Below are positions 1 through 8,331 of a stretch of 64,000 bases of DNA, piece by piece (position 1 is the stretch's first letter; the number at the start of each line of letters is the position of its first letter). The notes beneath the pieces were generated by a model that saw only the letters and a list, made by a program, of their open reading frames with translations, ran no database searches and had not been told where the DNA came from. Origin of the DNA: Pseudomonadota bacterium (lineage in GTDB: Bacteria; Pseudomonadota; Gammaproteobacteria; Xanthomonadales; Rhodanobacteraceae). Position numbers and translations under genes: made by a program. The stretch is taken from NCBI GenBank assembly GCA_021795435.1, contig JAJYPJ010000001.1, positions 1 through 64,000 on the forward strand, in the 5' to 3' direction.

Positions 1-1
1 C

Positions 2-412
2 GCGCGGCGTCGAGCGCTGCAGGCTCTGTATGCCTGGCAAATTTCGGGTACCCCGATTGTTGGCGTCATTGAGCAGTTTCGCCACGAACAGGACATGGAG
101 GTGGCTGATCTGGAGTACTTCGAGGACCTGGTCCGCGGCGTCGCCGCGCATATCGACGAATTGGATGCGGGACTCGCGCCGCTTCTTGACCGTCCGATGG
201 GTCAAGTTGACCCCATCGAGCGCGGCGTACTTCGACTTGGTGCGTACGAGCTGCGTTATCGGGTCGACGTTCCCTACCGCGTGGTCCTCAACGAGGCGGT
301 GGAGGTGACCAAGCGCTTCGGTGCGGATCATGGCCACAACTATGTCAACGGCGTGCTCGATCGCCTGGCTTCGCAATGGCGTGCGCCCGAGTATCGCGCC
401 GGGCGTGACTAG
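2..412 (+). CDS. nusB: Transcription antitermination protein NusB (5' end cut off)
   Basis: RNA-binding antitermination factor that pairs with NusE (S10) on boxA RNA in rRNA operons. The frame is open from base 2 and reads ARRRALQALYAW, the usual NusB N-terminal helix. The C-terminus shows the family pattern of ERGVLRLGAYEL, a VPYRVVLNEAVE helix, FGADHGHNYVNGVLD and a short basic tail. The 136 visible residues are close to the normal family length of about 140, so only a few N-terminal residues lie outside the window. The next gene, thiL, starts 38 bases downstream on the same strand, followed by pgpA. This is the common ribH-nusB-thiL-pgpA order, so riboflavin genes probably lie just to the left. 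Internal ATGs at 30 and 95 are not the true start. Confidence 0.95.
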   Translation, partial: ARRRALQALYAWQISGTPIVGVIEQFRHEQDMEVADLEYFEDLVRGVAAHIDELDAGLAPLLDRPMGQVDPIERGVLRLGAYELRYRVDVPYRVVLNEAVEVTKRFGADHGHNYVNGVLDRLASQWRAPEYRAGRD

Positions 413-450
413 CGCATTGATGCATCGTCCTGCGCGACCAGGCTACGGGC

Positions 451-1416
451 GTGGCTGAATTCGACCTGATTGCACGAATCCGGAGTTGCGCGGGAAGCGA
501 TCGGCGCGACGTTGTGCTCGGTATCGGTGATGACGCTGCGGTCCTTTCAGTCGAGCCCGGGATGCAGTTGGTCGCTTGCGTGGACACGCTCAACGCTGGT
601 GTGCATTTCCCCGTGGATACTCAGCCGGATGCGCTCGGCTGGAAGGCGCTGGCCGTCAATCTTTCCGATCTTGCGGCAATGGGCGCGCAACCGTGCTGGG
701 CGCTCCTGTCGCTCAGTCTTCCTTCTGCGGAAACCCCGTCGGTCGACGAGTTGATCCTCGGATTGACACACTTGGCACGCCTTCATGGCATGGCGCTGGT
801 AGGAGGGGATACAACGCGAGGACCGCTCAGCCTGACCGTCACGGCATTGGGGCAGGTACCCGCCGGTACTGCGCTTGTCCGATCGGGTGCCCGTGTCGGT
901 GACGCGATCGTCGTCACCGGCACCTTGGGTGACGCTGCGGCCGGCCTTATGCTGGCGATGGGCCAGGTCGCCGCGCCAAGTCGCGCGGCAGGCGAGATGC
1001 TGCGCAAGCGGCTGGACTACCCGACGCCCCGAATTGCTGCAGGAACGGCAATGCGCGGGATTGCGAGTGCCTGTATCGACGTATCCGATGGCTTGCTGGC
1101 TGACCTCGGGCATGTGTGCGCCGCAAGCGGGGTAGGCGTCCAGATTGACATTGAGGCGGTGCCGCTGTCCGCCGAAATCCTCTCGGTGCTGCCGCGTGGC
1201 GTCGCGCAGCGCTTGGCGCTCAGTGGCGGTGATGACTACGAGCTCTGCGTCGCTGTTCCGCGCGATCATCTTGAAACCGCGCTAGCGGCGCTCCGCGGAG
1301 TCGGCTGCGCGCCTCACATCGTCGGTCGCGTGACGGCCGAGCCCGGGGTGCAGGTACTGGATGCGGCCGGCATGGACGTTACGCCGCGGCAGCGCGGCTA
1401 CGAGCATTTTTCATGA
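451..1416 (+). CDS. thiL: Thiamine-monophosphate kinase
   Basis: Phosphorylates thiamine monophosphate to thiamine diphosphate with ATP, the last step of the pathway, in the cytosol. The 321-residue protein has the PurM/ThiL fold signatures: an N-terminal FDLIARI start, the acidic Mg-ATP loop GIGDDAAVL near residue 28, a GGDTTRGPLSLTVTALG strand near residue 115, and a late SGGDDYELCV motif. Translation starts at GTG 451; no earlier in-frame start fits the family, and the Shine-Dalgarno is weak. The stop codon overlaps the pgpA start (ATGA at 1413-1416), so the two are translationally coupled and belong to the nusB operon. Confidence 0.96.
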   Translation: MAEFDLIARIRSCAGSDRRDVVLGIGDDAAVLSVEPGMQLVACVDTLNAGVHFPVDTQPDALGWKALAVNLSDLAAMGAQPCWALLSLSLPSAETPSVDELILGLTHLARLHGMALVGGDTTRGPLSLTVTALGQVPAGTALVRSGARVGDAIVVTGTLGDAAAGLMLAMGQVAAPSRAAGEMLRKRLDYPTPRIAAGTAMRGIASACIDVSDGLLADLGHVCAASGVGVQIDIEAVPLSAEILSVLPRGVAQRLALSGGDDYELCVAVPRDHLETALAALRGVGCAPHIVGRVTAEPGVQVLDAAGMDVTPRQRGYEHFS

Positions 1417-1904
1417 GCAATTCACTCGGTCCCGCCCAGCGACGCCGACTGCTCGCGCATGCCGATGGGTGGATTGCACTTGGCTTTGGCAGTGGCCTCT
1501 CGCCTGTGGCGCCGGGAACCGCGGGTTCACTGGCTGCGTTGCTACCTTGGCTGGCATTGCGCCAGTTGTCGATGCCTGCATACCTGGCGGCGCTCGTTCT
1601 TGCGTTCGCGGTCGGGACGTGGGCGTGCGGGCGTGCTGCAGGCAGGATCGGCATGCATGACCCCGGTGCATTCGTCATCGACGAGTTTGTTGGCCAGTGG
1701 GCTGCACTTTTGTTCGTGGCGCAGGGCCCTTGGTGGGGCGTGCCGGCAGCCTTCGCGCTCTTTCGCTTGTTCGACGTGTGGAAGCCCTGGCCGATAGGAT
1801 GGATGGACCGGCAAATCCGCGGCGGCCTCGGGGTCATGGCCGACGATGCCGTTGCCGGATTCATGGCGGCTGGCTGGGTTTGGATCCTCCTGCACCTGGT
1901 TTGA
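1413..1904 (+). CDS. pgpA: Phosphatidylglycerophosphatase A
   Basis: Inner-membrane phosphatase that converts phosphatidylglycerophosphate to phosphatidylglycerol. The protein has 163 residues. Recognisable parts are the N-terminal GFGSGLSPVAPGTAGS stretch, the conserved acidic motif DPGAFVIDEFVGQW near residue 90, and FRLFDVWKPWPIGW followed by a final hydrophobic helix. The start overlaps the thiL stop by four bases. Its TGA stop abuts the stop of the convergent gene, so the two stops form TGATCA with no spacer between them. Confidence 0.95.
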   Translation: MSNSLGPAQRRRLLAHADGWIALGFGSGLSPVAPGTAGSLAALLPWLALRQLSMPAYLAALVLAFAVGTWACGRAAGRIGMHDPGAFVIDEFVGQWAALLFVAQGPWWGVPAAFALFRLFDVWKPWPIGWMDRQIRGGLGVMADDAVAGFMAAGWVWILLHLV

Positions 1905-2468
1905 TCATTTCAGGAGCAGCCATAGGCCTAGCCCTCCGAATAGCAATGCCGCGAGCGTGCGTGCCAGCTTCAGTGGAATGACATGCGAATAACGCGAGCC
2001 GAGCCACACGGTGGGTGCGTTGACAGCGAGCATGCCGAGCGTCGTGCCGGTCACGACCTGCCAATAGGGTGTGAAGTGGGCGCCCATGACCAAGGTAGCG
2101 AGCTGGGTTCGATCCCCCATTTCGGCCATGAAGAAAGCTAGGGCGCTGGCGACGAAGACGCCATGTCGCTGGTAGCGCGTCTCGCCCTCGCCCTCGCCGT
2201 CAATGCGTTCGGGCATGAGCGTCCAAACGGCCATGGCCAGGAGCGATAGCCCGATCATCCAGTGCTGGACGCCCGGCGTGAGGAGCGAGTCGAGCCAATG
2301 CCCCGCGAGAGCGGCCAACGCGTGGTTGACCAGCGTGGCCACGAAAATGCCGGCCAGGACGCGCCACGGCTTGCGATAGCGCGCAGCCAGCACCAGCGTG
2401 AGGAGTTGCGTCTTGTCTCCGAGTTCCGCCAGTGCAACGCCGACGAATGCGATCCAGAGCGTATGCAT
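1905..2468 (-). CDS. TMEM165/Gdt1 (UPF0016) family cation exporter
   Basis: Predicted inner-membrane transporter of 187 residues. It carries the duplicated family signature E-x-G-D-(K/R)-T twice: ALAELGDKTQLLTL in the first half and FMAEMGDRTQLATL in the second, each in a transmembrane helix, about six helices in all. Eukaryotic Gdt1/TMEM165 exchange Ca2+/Mn2+ for H+, and bacterial relatives such as Vibrio MneA export manganese, so Mn efflux is the likely role (inference). The chosen start, ATG 2468, has GAGGA eight bases upstream; the frame is open further upstream but that extension does not look like the family. It converges on pgpA. A yybP-ykoY Mn riboswitch was looked for upstream and not convincingly found. 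Confidence 0.9.
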   Translation of the reverse strand: MHTLWIAFVGVALAELGDKTQLLTLVLAARYRKPWRVLAGIFVATLVNHALAALAGHWLDSLLTPGVQHWMIGLSLLAMAVWTLMPERIDGEGEGETRYQRHGVFVASALAFFMAEMGDRTQLATLVMGAHFTPYWQVVTGTTLGMLAVNAPTVWLGSRYSHVIPLKLARTLAALLFGGLGLWLLLK

Positions 2469-2835
2469 GAATCCGTCCTCAGGGACATGCTGCAAGGCGG
2501 TTGCAGCCATTCAGGTCGGTGGGCAGCCCAGGCCCGCGTTCTTGCCGGAGCATCGCGAAATTGCCGGCCATGCCCGGCCGTTCCGGTGAGCGTTCCGTTC
2601 GCGCAAGAAACCATGGAGGCTAGCAAGGGCGCGTGCGGGGTGGCAACCCGCGTCGCTTGCCGAGCGCAAGGCGGATCCGGCTTAGGCGAATCGTCGGCTA
2701 CGACAGGGAGTATCTCGGCAACATCCGCAAGTCGATCCGCGCGCAAAGATCGTCTTCTTTTCCGAAATTGCGCTGCATCGCAGCAGTGGGCTGATTACAA
2801 TCGAGGATTGATCCGCGAACGGTCGAATCCCAACC
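2469..2835. other. Intergenic region between divergent genes
   Basis: 367 bases between the Gdt1-type exporter (leftward) and valS (rightward). A TACAAT hexamer at 2795-2800 is a reasonable -10 for valS and would give a short leader of about 30 bases. No -35 at ordinary spacing stands out. No small gene, terminator or known riboswitch could be recognised by eye. Confidence 0.4.
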
Positions 2836-5800
2836 ATGTCCCTTCCCCCCAGCTTTGAGCCCGGTTCACTCGAGTCCAAGTGGTACCGCCACTGGCTGCA
2901 GCACGGAATGTTCAAGCCTGCCGGCGACGGGGATCCCTATTGCGTCCTGTTGCCGCCGCCCAACGTCACCGGGACGCTGCACATGGGCCATGCCTTCCAG
3001 CAGACGATCATGGATGCCTTGGTGCGTCATGCGCGCATGTCTGGGAAGCGCGCTCTTTGGCAGGGTGGTACCGACCATGCCGGGATCGCGACCCAGAAAA
3101 TCGTCGAGAACCGCTTGGCCGCCGAGGGCAAAACGCGCCATGACTTGGGGCGGGAGGACTTCGTCGATCGCGTGTGGGAGTGGAAGAGGCATTCCGGATC
3201 AACCATCACCAACCAAATGCAGCGACTTGGGGCGAGCATCGACTGGTCACGAGAGCGTTTCACGATGGACGAGGGGCTGTCCGCGGCGGTACGCAAGGTG
3301 TTCGTCGAATGGGCCCGTGCTGGACTGATCTATCGCGGCAAGCGTCTCGTGCACTGGGATCCGGTCTTGCGAACGGCCGTTTCGGATCTCGAGGTGAACA
3401 GCGAGGAACGAGACGGCTTCCTGTGGTCGATTCTGTATCCCTTCGGTGAGGGGCACCTGCAAGGCCCAGGGGGTACGCGAGGCCTCGTGGTGGCAACGAC
3501 GCGCCCGGAGACTCTCTTGGGCGATGTCGCCGTGGCCGTGCATCCCGAAGACGAACGCTATGCGCATCTCGTCGGTAAGACCTTGACGGTGCCGCTGGTC
3601 GAGCGGCGAATCCCGATCATCGCCGATGCATCCGTCGACCGGGCGTTTGGCACCGGCTGCGTCAAGATTACGCCGGCGCACGACTTCAACGATTACGCCA
3701 CCGGCCAGCGGCATGGACTTCCGCTGATCAATGTGTTGACGTTGGACGCTCGCATCATTTCGCCGAGCGATGCTTCGGATGGCGACATGAAGCGAGGGCC
3801 AGGGTATTGCGGAGGTTCGCAAATCCTTCCGGATGGTGACGATCACCCGCATTCCGCGGCATCCGCGCTGGAGCAGATTCCAGAGACCTATCGGGGTCTG
3901 GATCGTTACGAAGCGCGCGAGGCGATCCTTGCCGACCTCGAGGCGCGCGGGCTGCTCGTTGGCACGTCGCCGCACAAGCTGCAGGTACCGGTGAGCCAGC
4001 GTTCGGATGCGGTCATCGAGCCAATGCTGACCGACCAGTGGTTCGTGGACCTGACGCGCGAAAAGCAGCCTGACGGCCGTCCCGGCGGACTCGCGGCGAT
4101 TACCCGGCCAGCGCTTGAAGCGGTCACGTCGGGTGCGATCCGGTTCGTCCCCGAGAACTGGAGTGCCACGTATGTGCAGTGGCTCGAGCACATCCAGGAC
4201 TGGTGCATCAGCAGACAGCTTTGGTGGGGCCACCGCATACCCGCGTGGTACACGCCCGACGGGGATATTCTTGTCGGCGAGGATGCGAAGGAGGCGCTGG
4301 ATTATGAGCTTGAGCGCCTGCGTCGGGAAATCGGTCGATGCGCGACGACTTCACCGCATGAGCCTGGATTCGTCGCCGGCCTCGAGGACAAGCTGGCAAG
4401 GATCACCCGTTATATCGACCATCCGGGGGCGCTGGTCCAGGATGAAGACGTCCTTGATACCTGGTTTTCTTCAGCGCTGTGGCCCTTTTCGACGATGGGT
4501 TGGCCGAAGCTTGATGGTCCAGTGAAGGATGATCAGGGTGAAGTTCTAGCAGATTGGCGCGTTGATCAGGCCTTCCTGCCTAGCGCCGCACTCGTCACCG
4601 GGTTCGACATCATTTTCTTCTGGGTGGCTCGCATGGTCATGGCCACTCGCTATTTCACGGGAAAAGTTCCCTTCCGCGAGGTCTACATCAACGCCATCGT
4701 GCGTGATGCCGAAGGCCAGAAGATGTCCAAGTCCAAGGGCAACACCATCGATCCACTGGATCTGATCGACGGGATCGATCTCGAGGAGTTGGTTCACAAG
4801 TCGACGGCCAGCCTGCTGATCCCGCAAGTTCGTGCCAAGGTCGAGAAGCGCATTCGAAAGGAATACCCGGACGGCATCAAGGCGGTTGGAACGGACGCCT
4901 TGCGTTTCACATTCGCGGCGCTGGCCACGCATGGGCGCACGATCAACTTCGACCTCAAGCGTGCGGACGGATACCGGAATTTCTGCAACAAGCTCTGGAA
5001 CGCCGCTCGCTTCGTCCTGATGAATACGGAAGGGTTCAGCGCCAGTGGGGATCCGCCACTGGCCACGGCTGGCGAGAAATGGATCCATGCGCGCTTCCGG
5101 CACACGATGCACGGCGTGGCGGAGAACTTTGCGTCTTACCGATTTGACCTCGTTGCCCATGAGCTTTACCAGTTCGTGTGGAATGACTATTGCGACTGGT
5201 TTCTGGAACTGTCGAAACTGTCACTCAACGGCGGGCAGGAGGTCGAATCTCGCTCCACACGCCATACGCTGCTGTACGTCCTGGAAGGCGTCCTCCGTGC
5301 CCTTCACCCCATCATGCCGTTCATCACCGAAGAGATCTGGCAGCAGATCGCGCCACGCCTTGGGCTTGACATTGTCAGCGTCCTGGGCCGGCCCTACCCA
5401 TCAGGTGCTCCTGGAAACGACTATCCAGCCGAAGCCAGGGATGTGGAGGTGCTGATCGGGATGGCTGGACAGATTCGCAGCCTGCGCAGCCAATTGGGTG
5501 TATCGCCCGGGAAGCGCGTGCCGCTACTGGTGGAAGGCGTTCCCAGCGATCCGGGCGTGCTTTTGCGGATCGAACCGATGCTGCAGGCCTTGTGTCGCCT
5601 TGAATCGGTCCAGCATTTAGCGCCGGGGCAGATCCCTCCCCCCTCGGCAGCCAGTCCGGTGCTTGGCGTGGTGGTGCATGTTCCCTTGGCCGGCCTGATC
5701 AACCTCGATGCCGAACGTGCGCGACTGACCAAGGAGCGCAGGCGCGTTGAGGCGGAAATCGACAAGTGCGAGAAGAAGTTGGCCAGTCCGACCTTTGTCG

Positions 5801-5901
5801 CAAATGCTCCCACTGCCGTGGTGGCGCAGGAGCGCGAACGGTTGGTGCAATGGCGCGACGAATTGGCGAAGCTGGATGCGCAGGCAGTACGCCTCGGCTG
5901 A
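2836..5901 (+). CDS. valS: Valyl-tRNA synthetase
   Basis: Class Ia aminoacyl-tRNA synthetase charging tRNA-Val, with an editing domain against threonine. The HIGH-type motif appears in PPPNVTGTLHMGHAFQ (about residues 37-52) and KMSKSKGN near residue 629. The inserted CP1 editing domain contains TTRPETLLGDVAVAVHP near residue 222, and GTGCVKITPAHDFNDY follows. A C-terminal coiled coil rich in Glu/Lys/Arg covers roughly residues 955-1021. The length of 1021 residues is somewhat above the 951 of E. coli, mainly through small insertions near residues 310-345 and 475-520. There is no Shine-Dalgarno at the start. It converges with rimI, with only 18 bases between stop codons. Confidence 0.98.
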   Translation: MSLPPSFEPGSLESKWYRHWLQHGMFKPAGDGDPYCVLLPPPNVTGTLHMGHAFQQTIMDALVRHARMSGKRALWQGGTDHAGIATQKIVENRLAAEGKTRHDLGREDFVDRVWEWKRHSGSTITNQMQRLGASIDWSRERFTMDEGLSAAVRKVFVEWARAGLIYRGKRLVHWDPVLRTAVSDLEVNSEERDGFLWSILYPFGEGHLQGPGGTRGLVVATTRPETLLGDVAVAVHPEDERYAHLVGKTLTVPLVERRIPIIADASVDRAFGTGCVKITPAHDFNDYATGQRHGLPLINVLTLDARIISPSDASDGDMKRGPGYCGGSQILPDGDDHPHSAASALEQIPETYRGLDRYEAREAILADLEARGLLVGTSPHKLQVPVSQRSDAVIEPMLTDQWFVDLTREKQPDGRPGGLAAITRPALEAVTSGAIRFVPENWSATYVQWLEHIQDWCISRQLWWGHRIPAWYTPDGDILVGEDAKEALDYELERLRREIGRCATTSPHEPGFVAGLEDKLARITRYIDHPGALVQDEDVLDTWFSSALWPFSTMGWPKLDGPVKDDQGEVLADWRVDQAFLPSAALVTGFDIIFFWVARMVMATRYFTGKVPFREVYINAIVRDAEGQKMSKSKGNTIDPLDLIDGIDLEELVHKSTASLLIPQVRAKVEKRIRKEYPDGIKAVGTDALRFTFAALATHGRTINFDLKRADGYRNFCNKLWNAARFVLMNTEGFSASGDPPLATAGEKWIHARFRHTMHGVAENFASYRFDLVAHELYQFVWNDYCDWFLELSKLSLNGGQEVESRSTRHTLLYVLEGVLRALHPIMPFITEEIWQQIAPRLGLDIVSVLGRPYPSGAPGNDYPAEARDVEVLIGMAGQIRSLRSQLGVSPGKRVPLLVEGVPSDPGVLLRIEPMLQALCRLESVQHLAPGQIPPPSAASPVLGVVVHVPLAGLINLDAERARLTKERRRVEAEIDKCEKKLASPTFVANAPTAVVAQERERLVQWRDELAKLDAQAVRLG

Positions 5902-5919
5902 AGACGCAGGCGAGGACGC

Positions 5920-6411
5920 TCAATCCTGGGGTACGTCATCAGGTGGCAATAGCTCGAGCGCCATCACGATTGCGTCCTCGCGCGCTCTGGTCGCTGGATA
6001 GTAGCCGCGGCGGCGGCCTATTTCGTTGAAGCCGGCCTGGTCGTAAAGCTCAATGGCGCGTCGATTGCTTGGACGCACTTCCAGGAACACTCGCTGCGCA
6101 TCGTGCCAGCGCGCGAGGTCGAGCATGCGTCGGAGCAAGCGCCGACCGTAGCCCTGACCTTGTTCGGATGGCGCGACGCAGAGATTGAGGAGATGGGCTT
6201 CCTGTGCTGCGACGGAGAGGATGCCATATCCGAGAATGCGCGAACCGCTGGCCAGTACCCAGGCGTCGTAGCCGGCAGTCAGACAATCGCGCAAGACACC
6301 GCGGGTCCAAGGGAACTCGTACGCAGCCATTTCGATTTCGGCGACCTGAGCCAGGTCATCGATACGCATGGGACGCAGCGCGACCGGTTGCGGGTTCGGC
6401 TGCGCGACCAT
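5920..6411 (-). CDS. rimI: Ribosomal protein S18-alanine N-acetyltransferase RimI
   Basis: GNAT-family acetyltransferase of 163 residues that acetylates the N-terminal alanine of ribosomal protein S18. The acetyl-CoA loop EQGQGYGRRLL follows LLNLCVAP, and the C-terminus has FLEVRPSNRRAIELYDQAGF and GRRRGYYP, the standard RimI core. Start ATG 6411 overlaps the upstream stop by one base (TAATG), so it is translationally coupled to the psi-subunit-like gene. This matches the enteric holD-rimI arrangement. The target S18 gene (rpsR) lies elsewhere in this window at 17.8 kb. Confidence 0.93.
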   Translation of the reverse strand: MVAQPNPQPVALRPMRIDDLAQVAEIEMAAYEFPWTRGVLRDCLTAGYDAWVLASGSRILGYGILSVAAQEAHLLNLCVAPSEQGQGYGRRLLRRMLDLARWHDAQRVFLEVRPSNRRAIELYDQAGFNEIGRRRGYYPATRAREDAIVMALELLPPDDVPQD

Positions 6412-6929
6412 TACACGACGGTCGTTTGCAGATGCCGCGCGCGCAACGTCTTGAGTGCCTGCCAAAGAGCGCGCTTTCTCGCCGGATGGGCCAGCAGTTC
6501 GCTGGGTGCGTCCGCAGCCACGACGCAGGCCTCTTCCTTGGCGGCCGGTGGCACATGGCCATCCAGCGCATCCATGGTTGGTGAACCCAGCACGAGATAG
6601 GCATCGGCGGCCGGCAGTGGCTCCCGCAGCGCCGAAAGCTCGATACACGGCGCACGCTGCAATGCAATGGGGAGGCTCGTCAGTGCTGCGCGCAAGAGCG
6701 CCTGCTGGCGAGGATCACCGGCCGCGCCTGCGGGGAGGAGAACGATGAGCGGCAAGCGTTTGCCGGCCGCGGGATTCGCAACGGAGGTTGCTTGCGGCGG
6801 CTTCCCAGCCGCTGGCGAGGCGTTGGCCATCACCGGTTCGGGCTGTGCTCGGCGTAGCACCAGTGGTTGCAGGCCGAGCGCGCGGAGCATGCGTTGCCGT
6901 TGCACGGTCGGGGAGAAGGCCACGGTCAT
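6411..6929 (-). CDS. holD: Probable DNA polymerase III psi subunit (HolD-like)
   Basis: A 172-residue protein that plain annotation would likely leave hypothetical. Its N-terminus, QRMLRALGLQPLVLRR, resembles the E. coli HolD start, which has LQQLGITQWSLRRP at the same place and forms the chi-contacting segment. After a Pro/Ala linker (about residues 30-58) come LPLIVLLPAG, a YLVLGSPTM strand and the C-terminal helix LAHPARKRALWQALKTL, matching E. coli LRANPTARAALWQQI. It sits directly before rimI with a one-base overlap, as holD does in E. coli, and overlaps pssA by four bases upstream. In the clamp-loader complex psi would bridge tau/gamma to chi and SSB. The assignment rests on these short alignments from memory plus gene order, so it is probable rather than certain. 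Confidence 0.65.
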   Translation of the reverse strand: MTVAFSPTVQRQRMLRALGLQPLVLRRAQPEPVMANASPAAGKPPQATSVANPAAGKRLPLIVLLPAGAAGDPRQQALLRAALTSLPIALQRAPCIELSALREPLPAADAYLVLGSPTMDALDGHVPPAAKEEACVVAADAPSELLAHPARKRALWQALKTLRARHLQTTVV

Positions 6930-7708
6930 GGTGCGGCGCGCCCCCTCCGTCGCCTACGCTGGCGAGCGGCGAGGCCCCACAGGGTGAGGACTGGGCCGGA
7001 GAGCACGTAGATGAGAATGACGCCAAACGCCACGCGAGGGGGGTCAATCGCGAGTGCAACGAGCACCAGCACGACCACGAACAGGGCAATGAAGGGTACT
7101 CGGTCGCCGACGGGCCAGGCCTTGAAGCTGAAATATCGGAAGCGACTGACCATCAGGAGCGCAGCGGCGCCGACTACAAATGGGGTGACAAATGCCAGCG
7201 TGTGCCCGCTCCATCCAAGATTCTGTGCTGCCCAGAGGTAGATCATCGTGAATCCGGCAGCGGCTGGGCTGGCCAATCCCTGGAAATAGCGCTTGTCGGC
7301 GACGCCGACCTGAGTGTTGAAGCGAGCAAGGCGCAGTGCGGCGCATGCCGCGTAGAGAAATGCGGCCGTCCAGCCGATGCGGCCCCAGACAGGGCCATAT
7401 GCCGACAGTTTCGACAACGACCAAGCGTACAGGATCAAGCTCGGTGCGAGGCCAAAGCTCACCAGGTCGGACAGCGAGTCATATTGGACGCCGAAGTCGC
7501 TTTGGGTGCCGGTCAGCCGCGCCACGCGCCCATCCAGACCATCGAGGATGGCTGCAATGAACACCCCGAGCACGGCATTGCCGAAGCTGCCACCCATGGC
7601 CGAAATGATGGCGAAGAAACCGGCGAACAGTGCCCCCGTGGTGAACAAGTTGGGCAGCAGGTAGATGCCGCGTCGAGGTCGCCGTACAGGGGCTGGTGCA
7701 TCGCTCAT
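6926..7708 (-). CDS. pssA: CDP-diacylglycerol--serine O-phosphatidyltransferase
   Basis: Inner-membrane enzyme making phosphatidylserine, the precursor of phosphatidylethanolamine. The 260-residue protein has the CDP-alcohol phosphotransferase signature DG-x2-AR-x8-G-x3-D-x3-D, seen as DGLDGRVARLTGT followed by SDFGVQYDSLSD (about residues 56-82), and about seven or eight transmembrane segments. It is the small integral type, unlike the soluble E. coli enzyme. The stop overlaps the holD-like start by four bases. A TAAACT hexamer lies six bases before the ATG with no Shine-Dalgarno, so the mRNA may be leaderless. Confidence 0.94.
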   Translation of the reverse strand: MSDAPAPVRRPRRGIYLLPNLFTTGALFAGFFAIISAMGGSFGNAVLGVFIAAILDGLDGRVARLTGTQSDFGVQYDSLSDLVSFGLAPSLILYAWSLSKLSAYGPVWGRIGWTAAFLYAACAALRLARFNTQVGVADKRYFQGLASPAAAGFTMIYLWAAQNLGWSGHTLAFVTPFVVGAAALLMVSRFRYFSFKAWPVGDRVPFIALFVVVLVLVALAIDPPRVAFGVILIYVLSGPVLTLWGLAARQRRRRRGRAAP

Positions 7709-7714
7709 CGGTTC

Positions 7715-7720
7715 AGTTTA
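7715..7720 (-). promoter_or_regulatory. Putative -10 element of pssA, implying a leaderless mRNA
   Basis: On the minus strand the bases read TAAACT, six bases, then ATG. Transcription normally begins about seven bases past a -10, so it would start at or next to the start codon. The -35 region is weak. Confidence 0.4.
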
Positions 7721-7869
7721 ATGCAACGCATGCACCCCGCCGACAGATCCCCTCCCGGATGAATCGCGGAGGTTCGAGCGACGCAGGTCACGCTCCGGCG
7801 CAATTCAGCGTCGCGTCCCCCGGCGGCTCTGCTAGAGTGGGGTTGCTCAGCTTTCGGGGAGGCCTGTCG

Positions 7870-8310
7870 ATGCATCGTTCGTTCTTGCTTGGCTTGGCGC
7901 TGCTGCTGGTCCCCGTCGTGGCGTTGGCCCAGGTCTACAAATGGGTTGATGGCAAGGGCACGGTGCACTTTTCGCAGACGCCGCCACCTGCCGGGGTGAA
8001 ATACGAGGTGATACACCTTGCGAGTGACACGGCAAGTGCGACCGCGGGTACCGCGCCAGCCGCGGCGGGTAGTGCAGCCCCGGAGCAATCAGGGTCGATG
8101 GCCCCGTCGCGTCCCAATACGCCGGCCAATCGTGCCGCGCTTTGCAAGCAATTGCGCCAGAACCTGGCGCTGCTCAGCGGCAACGAGGCGCTCAACATGG
8201 CAGGCGCCGACGGCAAGCCGGTCGCGCTCGAAGGCAAGCAGCGCGCGCTGCAAAAAGCCAACACGGAAGCCCAGATCAGGCAGTACTGCACGTCCCCGGC
8301 GGCCCAGTAG
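7870..8310 (+). CDS. Exported DUF4124 domain protein
   Basis: A 146-residue protein with a clear signal peptide (MHRSFLLGLALLLVPVVALA) followed at once by the DUF4124 core QVYKWVDGKGTVHFSQTPP, a short beta structure common in Xanthomonadales and Pseudomonas envelope proteins. After it comes an Ala/Thr/Ser-rich linker (about residues 55-85) and a helical tail with two cysteines (in AALCKQL and IRQYCTS) that could form a periplasmic disulfide. A GGGGAGG Shine-Dalgarno precedes ATG 7870; the open frame upstream back to 7696 lacks any signal peptide. Function is unknown. It converges with trxC, 21 bases away. Confidence 0.85.
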   Translation: MHRSFLLGLALLLVPVVALAQVYKWVDGKGTVHFSQTPPPAGVKYEVIHLASDTASATAGTAPAAAGSAAPEQSGSMAPSRPNTPANRAALCKQLRQNLALLSGNEALNMAGADGKPVALEGKQRALQKANTEAQIRQYCTSPAAQ

Positions 8311-8331
8311 CGGATTTCCGGCGGCCGCGGG

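Noticed and set aside
2469-2700. yybP-ykoY manganese riboswitch upstream of the Gdt1-type exporter
   Set aside because: Such genes often carry one, but the hallmark GGGGAGUAGC segment and its partner were not found on the coding strand. Only a covariance search could overturn this.
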